Origin: Dama dama
Taxonomy: Eukaryota; Chordata; Mammalia; Artiodactyla; Cervidae
Direction of reading: 5' to 3'
Length of the DNA stretch: 64,000 bases
NCBI RefSeq assembly: GCF_033118175.1
Contig: NC_083693.1
Location: 28,901,981 to 28,965,980, forward strand
This document shows positions 30,353 to 41,300 of the stretch, one piece after another. Positions within the stretch are counted from its first letter, which is position 1; each line of letters starts with the position of its first letter. Below the pieces are notes generated by a model that ran no database searches, was not told where the DNA came from, and saw nothing but the letters and a program-made list of their open reading frames with translations. Made by a program: the position numbers and the translations under genes.

Positions 30353-31106
30353 GAGAGTCTTTATTGGAAACATCCAGGATGAATTCTGCTTCCTTCCAAG
30401 GCTCTGGCTGAAACAGGGGAGAGGAGGACAGAAGGACCAGTGTCTAGATGCCCTTGGGTGTCAGACTCAGCAGCCTGTCCTTTGTCCCCAAGGCCCTGGG
30501 GTGCTAGTAGTGGCTTTAGGCAGAGGAGCCACAGGATCAGACCTACATGTTAAAAACATCCCTCCAGCGGCTGAGTGGAAAGCGGACTCTGGGGCAGCAA
30601 GACCAGAGTTGACAGCAGGCATTTGGAAGTATGAGTACAATCATCAGGCAGCAACGTGGAAAGTGCACAAGGTATAATTTAGGGTAGAAAAAGCAGAACA
30701 CAGACTTGCCACTCTGCTGTGATTCTAAGTGTGTGACCCTAAGAATGCCTGTGTACAGAAACCAGAAGGGGAGGAACAGCAAAACCAGAGAAAGGGAGAG
30801 CAAGCGAGGGGAAGAAAGAAAAGCATTGGCCTGTAAAGGTGGTGGAATTGTGGAGGAAACATTCTTGTTTTCAGAACAGTTAGGAGCTCTTACTGGAGAA
30901 GAAGCAATGCTGTGAAGGAAGTTGAAGGGTAGAATCCACTGTGCCCTTAGACCTCTTTGCAGGGAGCCCAAGGCCCAGACTTGCCCTGTGTGCTGTGCAT
31001 GACAGGACACTGTGAGCCTCGCTTCTTATCCAAGAGGAATCCCCAGGTGACATCCACAAAGCCTCTTGGTGACTTGGATCTAAGCAGCCTAAGCACAAAC
31101 AGGAGT

Positions 31107-31325
31107 TTCCCAGGTGGCTCAGTGGTAAAGAATTCACCTGCCAATGCAGGAGATGCCAGAGACACAGGTGTGATCCCTGGGTCTAGACGGTCTAGAAAAT
31201 CACCAAGAGGAGGGCATGGCAACCCACTCCAGTATTCTTGCCTGGGAAATCCCCATGGACAGAGGAGCCTGGTGGGCTACAGTCCACAGGGTTGCAAAAG
31301 AGTCAGACAGGACTGAACAACTCAA
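31107..31325 (+). repeat. Bov-tA SINE
   Basis: agtttcccaggtggctcagtgg to gtcagacaggactgaacaac, full length. Confidence 0.9.
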
Positions 31326-31614
31326 CATCTCAAAACACATGCAACTTTGTAACCAAAGCACTAACAGAAACAAGAGCAATCCAGAAACAAGAAAAAAAAA
31401 AAAAAACAGCATGTCAATCCCCAGCTTTGCAGCTTTCACCCACCACTGGGGCAAACATTTCTTCCATCAGGATGTGGGTTCTTAGGGGCACTGGATTCCA
31501 AAAGATACTAGGTTTACCAAAATTAAAAGTCTGACCCAGGGTAAAGCCATCTTCTTAAATGTTTTATTTTGTTTTTTAATACAGAGGAAATGTCTTTGCA
31601 ACTTCTTCAGCTGT

Positions 31615-31790
31615 TGTTGCCCACTTTTTTTTGGCTGTGCTGGGTCTCTTTCCATTGGGCAGGCTTTTCTCTAGCTGTGGCACACAGGCGCTTCTCTAGT
31701 TGCAGCGGGTGGGCTTACTAGTTGTGATGCACAGACTTCTCTAGTTGTGGGCTTCTCTAGTGGCTGCTCGAAGGCTTAGTTGCCCTGAAG
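31615..31790 (-). repeat. CHR-2 type SINE, reverse orientation, 3' part
   Basis: tttttttggctgtgctgggtc then repeated ttctctagttg units. The tRNA head is displaced: a Bov-tA copy follows directly and the CHR-type head resumes near 31985. Confidence 0.75.
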
Positions 31791-31975
31791 TAGTGCTAGT
31801 TGCTGTCATGTCCGGCTCTTTGTGACCCCATGGACTGCAGGTTCCTCTGTCCATGGGATTCCCCAGGCAAGAATACTGAAGTGGGTTGACATTTCCTTCT
31901 CCAGGGGATCTTCTGGACCCAAGGGTCAACCCGGGTCACCTGCATTGCAGGCGGATTCTTTACCATCTGAGCAGT
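31791..31975 (-). repeat. Bov-tA SINE nested in CHR-2
   Basis: tagtgctagttgctgtcatgtccg to ctttaccatctgagc. The flanks belong to the reversed CHR-2 copy, so this is the younger insertion. Confidence 0.8.
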
Positions 31976-31984
31976 ATTCTGGCC

Positions 31985-32100
31985 AGGAGAATTTCACGGC
32001 CCTGAGGTATGTGGGATGTAATTCCTCAAGGAGGGATCGAACCTGCATCCTCTGCATTGGAAGGTGGATTCCTAACCACTGGATCACCGGGGAAGTCCCT
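31985..32100 (-). repeat. CHR-2 head, reverse orientation
   Basis: ggagggatcgaacctgcatcc to ccggggaagtccc, the displaced head of the copy starting at 31615. Confidence 0.75.
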
Positions 32101-32404
32101 GGTTTCTACTTTTATCAGAAAACTTTATGCTAAGTTCTGTTCAGCGGCTAAACCAGCAGTACAGCGCTCCTGCCTCACCACATCTCGCATCCTTCAGATG
32201 GGATGGCAAGAGTTTGGATACTAAGAGTTTGGGGAATCTGGACAGGGAAGGATGCTGTCTATTCGGTTCTTGAGTGCTGGACAGTGAGTAGCAAGCATTC
32301 GAATAGTGAGGGACATCAGTAAGAAAGGCACTTTCTGCAGGACTGACAGCATTTATCTTAAGGAATTCACACACTGCTGAGGTTTGCTCTTTAATAGTGA
32401 AGAA

Positions 32405-32657
32405 ATCTTGTTTTGGTCACTTTAATACATTAGTGAGCTGGGGGGGAGGAGTGGGGGGGGGGGGGCGGAATCACCACCAGACCAAAGCCATTCCATGTCA
32501 TACCGACGTTGCTCCCCCAGGGTTCTTACCAGCCGTGCACGAGGTAAATTCACGGTTCAGAAACTAAGCCCTGAGCCAAAACAGCTCTTAGTTTCCGGTC
32601 TGGGGGTGATTTTTTTTCCCTCAGCTCACTAAAGTATTGGAGTGACCAAAACAAGAT
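32405..32657. repeat. Fold-back element with about 60-80 bp inverted arms
   Basis: The left arm (32405-32483) and the reverse complement of the right arm (32597-32657) share ATCTTGTTTTGGTCACT..., GTGAGCTG and a CACC-CCAGACC block with few mismatches. A G-rich expansion (32441-32465) lengthens the left arm. A second, smaller inverted pair (gaaactaag/cttagtttc at 32560-32568 and 32587-32595) lies inside. It looks like a terminal-inverted-repeat DNA element; the family is not recognised. Confidence 0.75.
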
Positions 32658-33199
32658 GTGTGGATTTCCTGATTCCTGACGACCCATTCTTTGCTTTACC
32701 CAGCCACCACGTGCCTTAGGACCCTCCGCACATCAGAATAAGCTGAACCTTGACTTGTTAGAGTACCCCGACTGCACCACCGGGCAGAACACGTCTCCCT
32801 ACCACCAGCAGAGGGCAGCCTTGCCCTCCAGGTCTCCATCATTCAGCTCCCGGAGAGGAATTTGACTTCGGTGCCCCAAGCCCTTTGAAACCTGCGGTTC
32901 CCGGAAAGTAGAAGTCCGGAGGTGTTTCCTACCAGCATTCCCAGCCCGCTGGCCCGTGCAGGGCTGTGGGAGAGGGGCCAGGGCGCCTCTCGGCCACCTC
33001 CTCCTGCGGCAGAAGGCAAAAGGCCCTCCAGAGGTCAGCGCTGGGAGTCAAGGTCCAGACCGGGTCACAGGCTGCTGAAGGCCACCCAGCGAGTTGGTGA
33101 CAGAGCTCGGTCCAAGTGTCCGGTGCTGTCGTTTTTTTTCCCCCTGGCTGCTCAGGAGCTCTAAATTCCTCCCTAAAGGATCCCATCTCCCACCCAGGA

Positions 33200-34350
33200 C
33201 TTTACTCTCCGCGCGCTCCGGGTGTTCCCTAAGTTAGAAACCCCACTGAACCCAGGCCTGAAACCCACGAGCATCCATTGCGTTTGCCCTGAGAGGGCCA
33301 GAGCAGGCCAGCAGAGGACCACCCGCCCGCTGCCTCAGGAGGTGTCCCCAGCCCCTCGCAGTGTTCCCGACCCCCGACCCCGCTCCCGCCCCGAACAGAT
33401 GAGCACCCAAAAGATGCCCCGAGGCAGAGCCCTGCGCCTGGGGCGCTGTGCTGGAGGCTGCGGGATAAGATGCGAAGAGACCCGGTGGGAGAGAGGAGAG
33501 CCGGGAGGTGGTCTCGGAGGCCACTGGTTTCCCTCAGAATTGGCCTCCTCGCCGACCAGGGTCTATGCACAAGGGTCCCACGCAAGCCAGCCCACGCCAC
33601 GCGCTGCTCTGAACCCGCAGGCGCCCGGGGCGCCCCCGACCGGCGGCGGCGATCACAACCCAACTCGGCCCCGGCCCCACGGGGCCCGGCTCACTCCCTC
33701 TGCCCACTTCCCCACCCCTGCCCAGGAAGCGTGAGGCTGAGGAAGCGGGAAGAGAGGAATTGGTCCATAGGGCGCCCCAGGAGCCCGGCCACCCCTGAGC
33801 TACGTACCGTCCCCAGGCGGCTCCTCGACGGCTCGAGCGCTCCGGGCTGTGGGGCTGATCTGGTCGGAGGAAGCAGGCGGACTCGGGGATCTTGAATGGC
33901 CCGAAGGGAAGCGGCTGCGGACGAACCCCCGCTCTCCCGCCGGGCCAGCCCCTTAAAGGAACACACGCCCCTTTCCCTCCCTTGGGCTGGCCCCAAACGG
34001 AGGAGGTGCGACAGATTTGGGCGGCCTCCAGACTTCCCTGGAGACCACCCCATACCGACTGGAGACCACCCCAGCCTGCAGAGCATCTGGCAGGCCGCGC
34101 GTTGAAGGGAGTGCCCAGGAGTTGAGGCTGTCATATTTAGGGGCGTGGAAGACGAGCGTTCGTAGAGAGAGGGTCTCAGTAGAACGTCCCGGTTTACCAA
34201 AAGCAACGAGACTAAGCAGGGGGGAGCCCCCCACCTCCACACTGCGGGTGGGCTACGGCCGACTCCCACCTTCAGGTGAGGGAGGGGTGACCGTTCTCAC
34301 CTGCCTTTCGCCCAGAGAAGGCAAAGGGGCGCTGACAGCCCTCCTGCCCT
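33200..34350. promoter_or_regulatory. HAPLN3: CpG-rich region, probable HAPLN3 promoter
   Basis: CpG dinucleotides are frequent here and scarce in the flanking kilobases. A minus-strand TTTAAG (plus-strand CTTAAA around 33952-33957) could act as a weak TATA box about 25 nt before the proposed start. Long open frames on both strands (for example 33222-33734) are side effects of GC content. Confidence 0.5.
33808..33930 (-). other. HAPLN3: Probable HAPLN3 non-coding exon 1
   Basis: A strong minus-strand donor (GTACGTA, plus-strand 33801-33807) closes a GC-rich stretch in the only CpG-rich region upstream of HAPLN3 exon 2. Splicing to the acceptor at 28402 would give a 5.4-kb first intron. The 5' end is a guess, placed about 25 nt downstream of a TTTAAG element. 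There is no open frame requirement to test it; cDNA would settle it. Confidence 0.45.
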
Positions 34351-34807
34351 AGAGTTTGACCGTCAGGAAATCTACTGCGGGTAGGCTAACTCAGCATCAG
34401 GCACAGGGAGGCTGCCCCTAGTAGGTGGGGCTTGAGTGAGTAGTCCTGGGGGCGGGAAGGGGGAACACAGGATGGGCAGACGGTGCTCCCAGCAGCCTGC
34501 AGGGGCGGTCAGGCTTCTGCCTTGTCCTCCAACAGGGGTGACTCGGCTTTAGAATCCTGACCTGTCAGCACAGCTATCAGGCAGCCAGCTCCAGGGATGC
34601 CTGTTTGGACTGGGTGTTTAATTTTCCCTCCAGGCCAACGGGAGGCCTGGCCTGAAAGCCCCATTGGTTCCTCAGCAGCCAAGCATAAGGAGGTCTTTCC
34701 GCCTTGGCCAAGTGGTCACTGAACCCAGAACCTCTTCCTAAATACATCTTGACAGTATGTGTGTGTGTGTGATTTGCCAGGAGCATCTCAGACCACAAAG
34801 AGCTGCA

Positions 34808-34937
34808 GTAGTAGTGTGTGTGCTCAGTCGTGTCCGACTCCTGTGACCCTGTGGACTGTAGCCCGCCAGGCTCCTCTGTCCATGGGATTCTCCAGGCAAG
34901 AATACTGGAATGGGTAGCCATTCCCTTCTCCATGGTG
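34808..34937 (-). repeat. Bov-tA SINE fragment, reverse orientation
   Basis: agtgtgtgtgctcagtcgtg to ccattcccttctcc, 3' half only. Confidence 0.88.
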
Positions 34938-35129
34938 GACTAAATTGCACCCAAAGTGAATGCCAGCCTGATGGGCAAAAGGGAACCAGTGCAGTTTCCT
35001 CCCCAAAGGAGAGCTGTCAGAAAACTGAGTGCAGGATGGATATGATGGGGAAATGAGTAGGATGCCAGTTCCAATTAGGAAACCCTTGCAAGCTTTGCTG
35101 ACAATGATCCAAGTTTCTGAGGCCCCTGA

Positions 35130-35290
35130 TGAGCCAGGCTTTTCATCAGTGCTTATGTATTCTCTCCATCCAACCCAAGGCCATGGAGTTGCTCCTCTTA
35201 TTTCTGCTTTACAGGTGGGGAATGAGGCTCAGAGGGATTTAAGTAAATTGCCCAAGATCACTCAGAGTCAGGATTTGAACCCAGATTCTC
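35130..35290 (-). repeat. MIR-like element, reverse orientation
   Basis: gctttacaggtggggaatgagg ... gcccaagatcactcagagtc ... ggatttgaaccca is typical reversed MIR wording. Confidence 0.75.
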
Positions 35291-35297
35291 CAACTTG

Positions 35298-35512
35298 GAG
35301 CCTTCCCTGGTAGCTCAGATGGTAAAGAATCCACCTGCAATGCAGGTGACCCAGGTTCAAGCCCTGTGTCTGGAAGATCCCCTGGAGGAGGAAATGGCAA
35401 CCTGCTCCAGTATTTTTGCCTGTAGAATTCCACAGACAGAGGAGCCTGGCAGGCTAAAGTCCAAGGGGTCACAAAGAATCAGACACGACTGAGTGACTAA
35501 TGCTTTCACTTT
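35298..35512 (+). repeat. Bov-tA SINE
   Basis: ccttccctggtagctcagatgg to gacacgactgagtgac, full length. Confidence 0.9.
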
Positions 35513-37300
35513 TCTCCAACTTGAGGCCTTGTGCTTCTAATCACTCCACTATATTTAAACCAGGAATGAAAAGGTATCTGGACTTCTGGGAGAGGCAGGT
35601 CAACAGGTCCCAGTGCTGACAGCCACACATGTTAGGGAGAGGGATAGATGGACATCAGGGAAGATCAGTTTTGTTACAGGAAAGCAAGTTTAACATCCTG
35701 GCCAGTGGCAGGGCTGGCCAGCAGGTAAAATCTCAAGAGGTGGCTCTCAAAACTGTGGTCAGGAATAAAAAACTACAGTGACCACTTGGTGGAGGTGATA
35801 GTGAAAGCTTTGGAAGTGGAGGGGGCTGCCCAGGGAGAGGAGTCAAGGACAGAAGGGGTCAGGAGGGAAGGGACCCTCATCTAGGGTCCCAGGAGGGGGA
35901 CTTTCAGAAGGCCATGAGCCAACACATCCAAGCGTGCAAAGATGAGTGGAAGAAGGGACTGAGAGGTGGCTTAGGCAATTCCAGAGTCACCTGGGGTCTC
36001 CTGGGCCAGGTGGAAGGTTCACGACTACTGCCCACCAGTCCACCTGGCCAACCAGCCAGTGAAACTGGCCAGCAGGAAATATCCAATGCCACAGAGGGAC
36101 AAGTTGACAGACTGGAGAGAAGCTCAGTTTCCCCTTCTGCAAGTGGGACTTACTGGGGGCGGCACCATCCCAGAGCAGAGATGCAGGGGGGAAAAGATGC
36201 CCAGTTCCCAGGAGAGGCCTGAACAAGTTTGGTTGTAGGATATGCTCCTAGGAGAGAGTCCTAAAGTCAGTAACCACCCAGAAAGTCCAACTCCAGACCC
36301 AGACCATGCAGCTCCACAGAGGAGAGCTCTGAAATGGGAAAGAACCCCAGCCCCCAGGGATGGGGAACCCCACCCTCCCAGTTCAATCAGAGACCACAGT
36401 CTGCACCTTTTATTCTATCCCTGCCCAGCCAAGAAGCCCAGCCAAGAAGCTTTAGCGGAGGAGCCACTTCCAGACTAATTTCCCTGATGAAGTTCCAACA
36501 AAACCACACCCTCCCTTTGGCAGCCACATGGCCAGATCCGCAGCCCAGACGCTGCCTATATATGTGTCAAGGCACACTCCCAAAGTCTGTTCAGGAAAAT
36601 CCATCTTGTGTCCCAAGACTAATGGGTGGTTTCATATGCCCCTCTCCCGGGTAGTCAGTCCCTCCTTTATCTGCCAGCTCCGCTTCGAGATCACTGGCTT
36701 GCAGTGTGCCCCCCTACACATGAGCCACTTCCTGATGGCTCCCCACTAAGGGTAGGGAGTGGGAAGAGGGGTACCCCAGGAGTTTCCTCCCAGCCCTGGA
36801 GTAAAATTGTCAGTGGCTTCCCAGGACCCAGTGTGCTTGGCCAGCAGCGCCGACCCCCTTTGGCAAAGCCCTGCCATCGCCCCCCCATCCCACACTGCAC
36901 CCCACCCTGGGGCCTCCCGCGGCTCTGAAAGCTGCCTAGGTTCACCAAGTTTCTAACAGCTCCTCCAGCCCACCATTCCAGTGGCAAAGAAAATGGAAAC
37001 TGCCGAAGGGGAAAACCAGCCGCCTCCGCCTGTTTTCCTGGAGCTGGAAAGGAGCAAAGGCAGGCGTGAAGGAAGCCACTGCGCAGGCTCCCAGGGGCCC
37101 CTCACCTGGCAGCAACTAAAGCCCTGGGGTGCATGGCTCTGAAGCAGAACTATGGGGAACAGTCCTGACCCCTCCAGTGGGACTCCAGCCCAAGCCCCCC
37201 AGCAGCCTCCTCCCTCTCTGCAGCCAGGACAGGTGACACAGAATGCTGGGGTTCAGCGAGGGCTGAAGGTGGCGGCAGCAACCAGCCCAAGTCTAAGCCC
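35513..37300. other. HAPLN3-MFGE8 intergenic region, no feature recognised
   Basis: Moderately GC-rich unique sequence between the HAPLN3 promoter side and the MFGE8 3' end. A short tandem block (aagaagcccagcc, 36428-36450) is the only pattern noted. Confidence 0.6.
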
Positions 37301-37592
37301 ATTGAGTGAGTGAAAGTCACTCAGTGGGGTCTGACTCTTTGCGACCTTATGGACTATACAGTCCATGGAATTCTCCAGGCCAGAATACTGCAATGGGTAG
37401 CCTTTCCTTTCTCCAGGGGATCTTCCCAACCCAGGGATCAAACCCAGGTCTCCCGCATTGCAGGCAGATTCTTTACCAGCTGAGCCACAGGGAAGCCCAA
37501 GAATACTGCAGTGGGTAGCCTATCCCTTCTCCAGAGGATCTTCCCAACCCAGAAATCGAACGAGGGTCTCCTGCATTGCAGGCGGAAGCCCA
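37300..37592 (-). repeat. Fused Bov-tA dimer SINE, reverse orientation
   Basis: A full reversed unit (gtcactcagtggggtc to acagggaagccc) joins straight to a second, shortened unit starting aagaatactgcagtggg. Same fusion point as the copies at 26614 and 57790. Confidence 0.88.
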
Positions 37593-37884
37593 TTTCGACG
37601 GAGCAATGATGAACCACAGTGAGCATTCAGGAGGTGATATAAATATATTTTGGAAGCTGCCTGTGTACTCTGGGGTAAAGAACCAGCCCGGGGGCTCCCC
37701 GCCTTCCCTGCGCTCACCCGCCTCCTCCCCCATCACTCCACAGACCCACCCCACCCCACCTTCTACCTCTTTCTAGGCTTCAGGATGAGAGTCAGAGGGG
37801 TCTGTGGGGAGTGGGTGGGGATGAGGGGGGAAGTCTCGGGGGTCAGGAGTGCAGCATCATGCCTCAGGCTGTCCTCTCCAGCCT

Positions 37885-38260
37885 GAGGCCTCAGGACCTG
37901 TTTATTCCTCCAGGGCCCTGGGGGTGTGGGGTGTGGGAGCACCTCAGGAAGGACACGGGGGCTGGACGTGGGGACCTGGAGAGGCACAGGTCACCCACGC
38001 TCCGTACTTTGCCCTTCCCTGTCCATCCCAGACCTACTCAGCTCCCACCGTGACTAAGAAAATGGGATGCCTTGAGGACTGGGTGCCAGAGACCCCTGGG
38101 AGGGGGCGAGGGAAGAGGAGGGAGGGAGAGGTGACTGGGAGGGAGACACTGCCTGCCCCCAGGTCAGCTACAATCAGGAGGGCGGGCGGAGGAGGCAGCA
38201 GGTCCACGGAAAGAAGCAGCCGCCCCAGGGCCCTTCCGGTCACTGCGGCTGGGCCTACCA
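37885..38260 (-). other. MFGE8: MFGE8 3' UTR
   Basis: Non-coding sequence after the stop, ending near the AATAAA at 37906-37901. The end point is inferred from the signal, not from transcripts. Confidence 0.6.
37901..37906 (-). terminator. MFGE8: MFGE8 poly(A) signal AATAAA
   Basis: TTTATT on the plus strand reads AATAAA for MFGE8, about 355 nt after the stop codon. Confidence 0.6.
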
Positions 38261-38398
38261 CTAGCAGCCCAGCAGCTCCACACGCAAGGTGATACGGTTG
38301 TGCCAGGCCACGGGCTGGATGCGCACGAAGCGAGCCTGGAACGCCATCTCAAACATGTTCTTCTTGTGGGAATTATTGTCCATGTTACCAGGGAAAAT
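38261..38398 (-). CDS. MFGE8: MFGE8 exon 9: discoidin C2 domain, part 3, and stop
   Basis: 138 nt including TAG (plus-strand 38261-38263), acceptor CTCCAG. Residues 392-436 contain [22 protein letters not shown] and the terminal VELLGC. The protein ends at the final domain cysteine, as usual for lactadherin. Confidence 0.96.
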   Translation of the reverse strand: MFPGNMDNNSHKKNMFEMAFQARFVRIQPVAWHNRITLRVELLGC

Positions 38399-41300
38399 CT
38401 GGAGGCAGAGGAGGTGTCAGGAGGCCCCCAGAGCCAGCCCTCCTCCCCCTCAGACCCCAAGGTCTGACTCGCAGGGCACCCCTGGAGTGGGGAAGGCAGG
38501 ACAGCTGGACACACTCACCTTGCTTTCCTTGGCCCCCGGGTCCTTGTACTCAGTCCAGGTCACACCATCGTCACCATAGGCCACCTTGTAGGCAGCCACA
38601 TACTGAATGTGGCCAAAGTCTCGGGCACCCTGGGTGATGATGCCAGTCACTCGCTTCTGGGAGCCCAGGTCAATCTACAAGGGGAAAAAGAAATCAATTC
38701 CGTCTTCTCTGCTTGCACCATCTCCAGTAAGGTGGGAAAAAGCACACATACATGCTGGGGCATACATTCTAGTTTTGGGGAAATTACTTCATTTGGCAGA
38801 GCCTCAGTTTCCCCATCAATCAAATGGGCATAAATAACCCCACCAACTTTGTCAAGCACTTCACTGCAACAAAGGTCAGATTTCAGAGCCTGGCCCCAAG
38901 CAACCCCTGTAGGATGGAAACAGGGGCAGAGAGGCCATAGTCTATAGGGACATGAACTGCTCATGAGGCCCTGCAGGCTGTCCAGAGCCTGATATTGGTC
39001 CTGGGGGATTCCAAAGGCAGGCAGCTTCTCATGGAACCCAGTCCCCCAGGCTAATGTGCTCCTTGGGGCCTAGAGACACCACCACCCTCCTGCCCCCCAA
39101 TCCAACCTGGGGAGCCTGCCAGCTGACCAGAGGCAGATGGTGCTCAGTAAGATCCAGGCTACAAACCCATCTCACTGCCAACCAGAAGGGGAGCCCCAGG
39201 CAAGTCCTCGCCCTGCCAGGACCCGGCTTCCTCAGAGATAAGAGAGGATGCTCTGGTTCTCCACGACTCTCCTGAGCTTCCCAGCTGCAGTGAAGTCCAA
39301 GGGCCATCAGGCGGTGTGCTCTCAGCGAGTGAGAGAGCATCCTGAGAGCAGGCACAGGAAGCCCGACATGTCCCTCCTCCATCCTGCCCTGCTGGCCCTG
39401 GGCTCACAGTCTTATCACCCTGTGGCAGCCACTGGAGGTGGCCCCACCTCTACACACACACACACACACTCATCACCCGGGGCTGAGAGCCTTGACAGAA
39501 GCAGCTCTGAGCTCCTCCACCATCCCCCCACTCAAGTTACAGAACCAGCAGAAAGGTGGGAACACAAGAGGAAGAAAAGAGCAAAGTCGAACACAAACAA
39601 GTCTCAAAGAAACTCCCTCTTGGCAAGCAGAAGCCAGGGTTGGTCCAGGGTCATAGATCCCACAGCCCCACCCAACCCCAGCCCTGCATCCCCGGAGGAG
39701 CCTGACCCACCTGCAGCCACTCAGAGGCACTGTTGGTCTGGGCGGTCCAGGCGTTGAACTTGCCCTGATTATCCAGTCGTGCGTAGTAGGGAAACCAGCT
39801 AAAGGCACTCAGGCCCCAGGTTTTGTAGTAGCTGGAGGCTGTGATCTGCTTGTTGGGGATGGTATTATCCTTCAGGCCTAGGGGTTCGGCGCATCCTGCC
39901 AACAAGGAGGTGGGGGGTGGGGGGCTGTCACCCAGATCTGGGATCCAAAGCCTCCCCCGGTAGGTGTGAGAGCAAAGCAGTGAAGGGAAAAGAACTCTGG
40001 CTTCTGACAAGCCTCTGGCATCCTCTTGGACAACACATAGAAGCTCCTTCAGGCTTCCCTGGTGGCTCAGTGGTAAAGAATCTGCCTGGCAATGCAGGAG
40101 ACAAAGGTTCAATCCCTGGTCCAGGAAGATCCCACATGCCATGGAGCAACTAAGCCCGTGCACCAAGACTATTGAGCTCTGGAACCGCAACTACTGAAGC
40201 CCATGCACACCTGTGCTCCACAACGAGAAGCCACTGCAGTGAGAAGCCCGTGCACCACAGTTAGAGAGTAGCCCTCGGCTGCAGCAACTAGAGAAAAGCC
40301 CACGCAGCAATGAAGACCCAGAACAGCCAAAAGAATAAAATTACACTTAAAAACCATTAAAAAAACAAAAGAACAATCTCCTTCCACCTTTTAGAGCCAA
40401 CTAACTGGTCTAAATAATTTCTTGCTGACAGCCCGACCCACACCTCAGCTCAGTTCCCGCCCCACGCCCCTCAGATGCTCTGTACAGATCACCCACTGCT
40501 CTTCTCCCTCTGCACCAGGGCAGGGCCGTGATCCACCACCTCTCACCCTCCTTCAAAGCCTGACTCAGACCCCTCCTCCAAGAAGCCTGCCCTGACCACC
40601 TCACTCAGGTGGGACTCCTCTCTCCTCTGGACTCACAGCACTTCCTGTCGTTCCTACAGTACGGCTGCGATTCATACCGCCAAGTCCTGGAGAAACTGAT
40701 AATAACCATCTCACTGACTCAGTGCTGACTTCAGTCACTTAATCCACCATACAAAAACCGGAATCAACAGGCTATTAGCAACCCCATTCCACAGATGAGA
40801 AAACTGAGGCTAAGAGCCATGAAGCACTGTCCCCAGGTCTTTCTGACACACACCACACACACACACAGAGCGAGTCACCATGCCACACGTGACACTGTCT
40901 TCACCACTCCTGCACCCTCAGAGCTGGGAAGGCCTGCCTGGTGATGAATAGCACAGCATTCCTGCTCTCCAGCAGGTGGAAGCTAACAAGTCAGAACTCC
41001 TGAGGCTCAGGAACGACCATGTCTCCCTGCCCCACAGCCCCTCCCAAAGGGTTTACACATTCACTACTCTGCTGCTGTCTGATGTGCCTGAGAGGGTTGC
41101 TGAGAAGCTGGCCTTGGGTTCACTCAGGCCTGCTCCAAACATTCAGGAATGTGCTGGGCTGTTTTGTCCTCTCATCTGCACCTGCAGGAGACCAGAACGG
41201 CTGGGGATGGGCAGGAGACAAACTCCCATGAGGGGACTTCCCTGGTGGTCCAGTGGCTAAGACTCCACACTCCCAGTGTCAGGAGGCCCAGGCTCAATCC

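Noticed and set aside
33222..33734. 170-codon plus-strand open frame in the CpG-rich block
   Set aside because: Proline/arginine-rich translation with no domain, explained by GC content in a promoter region.
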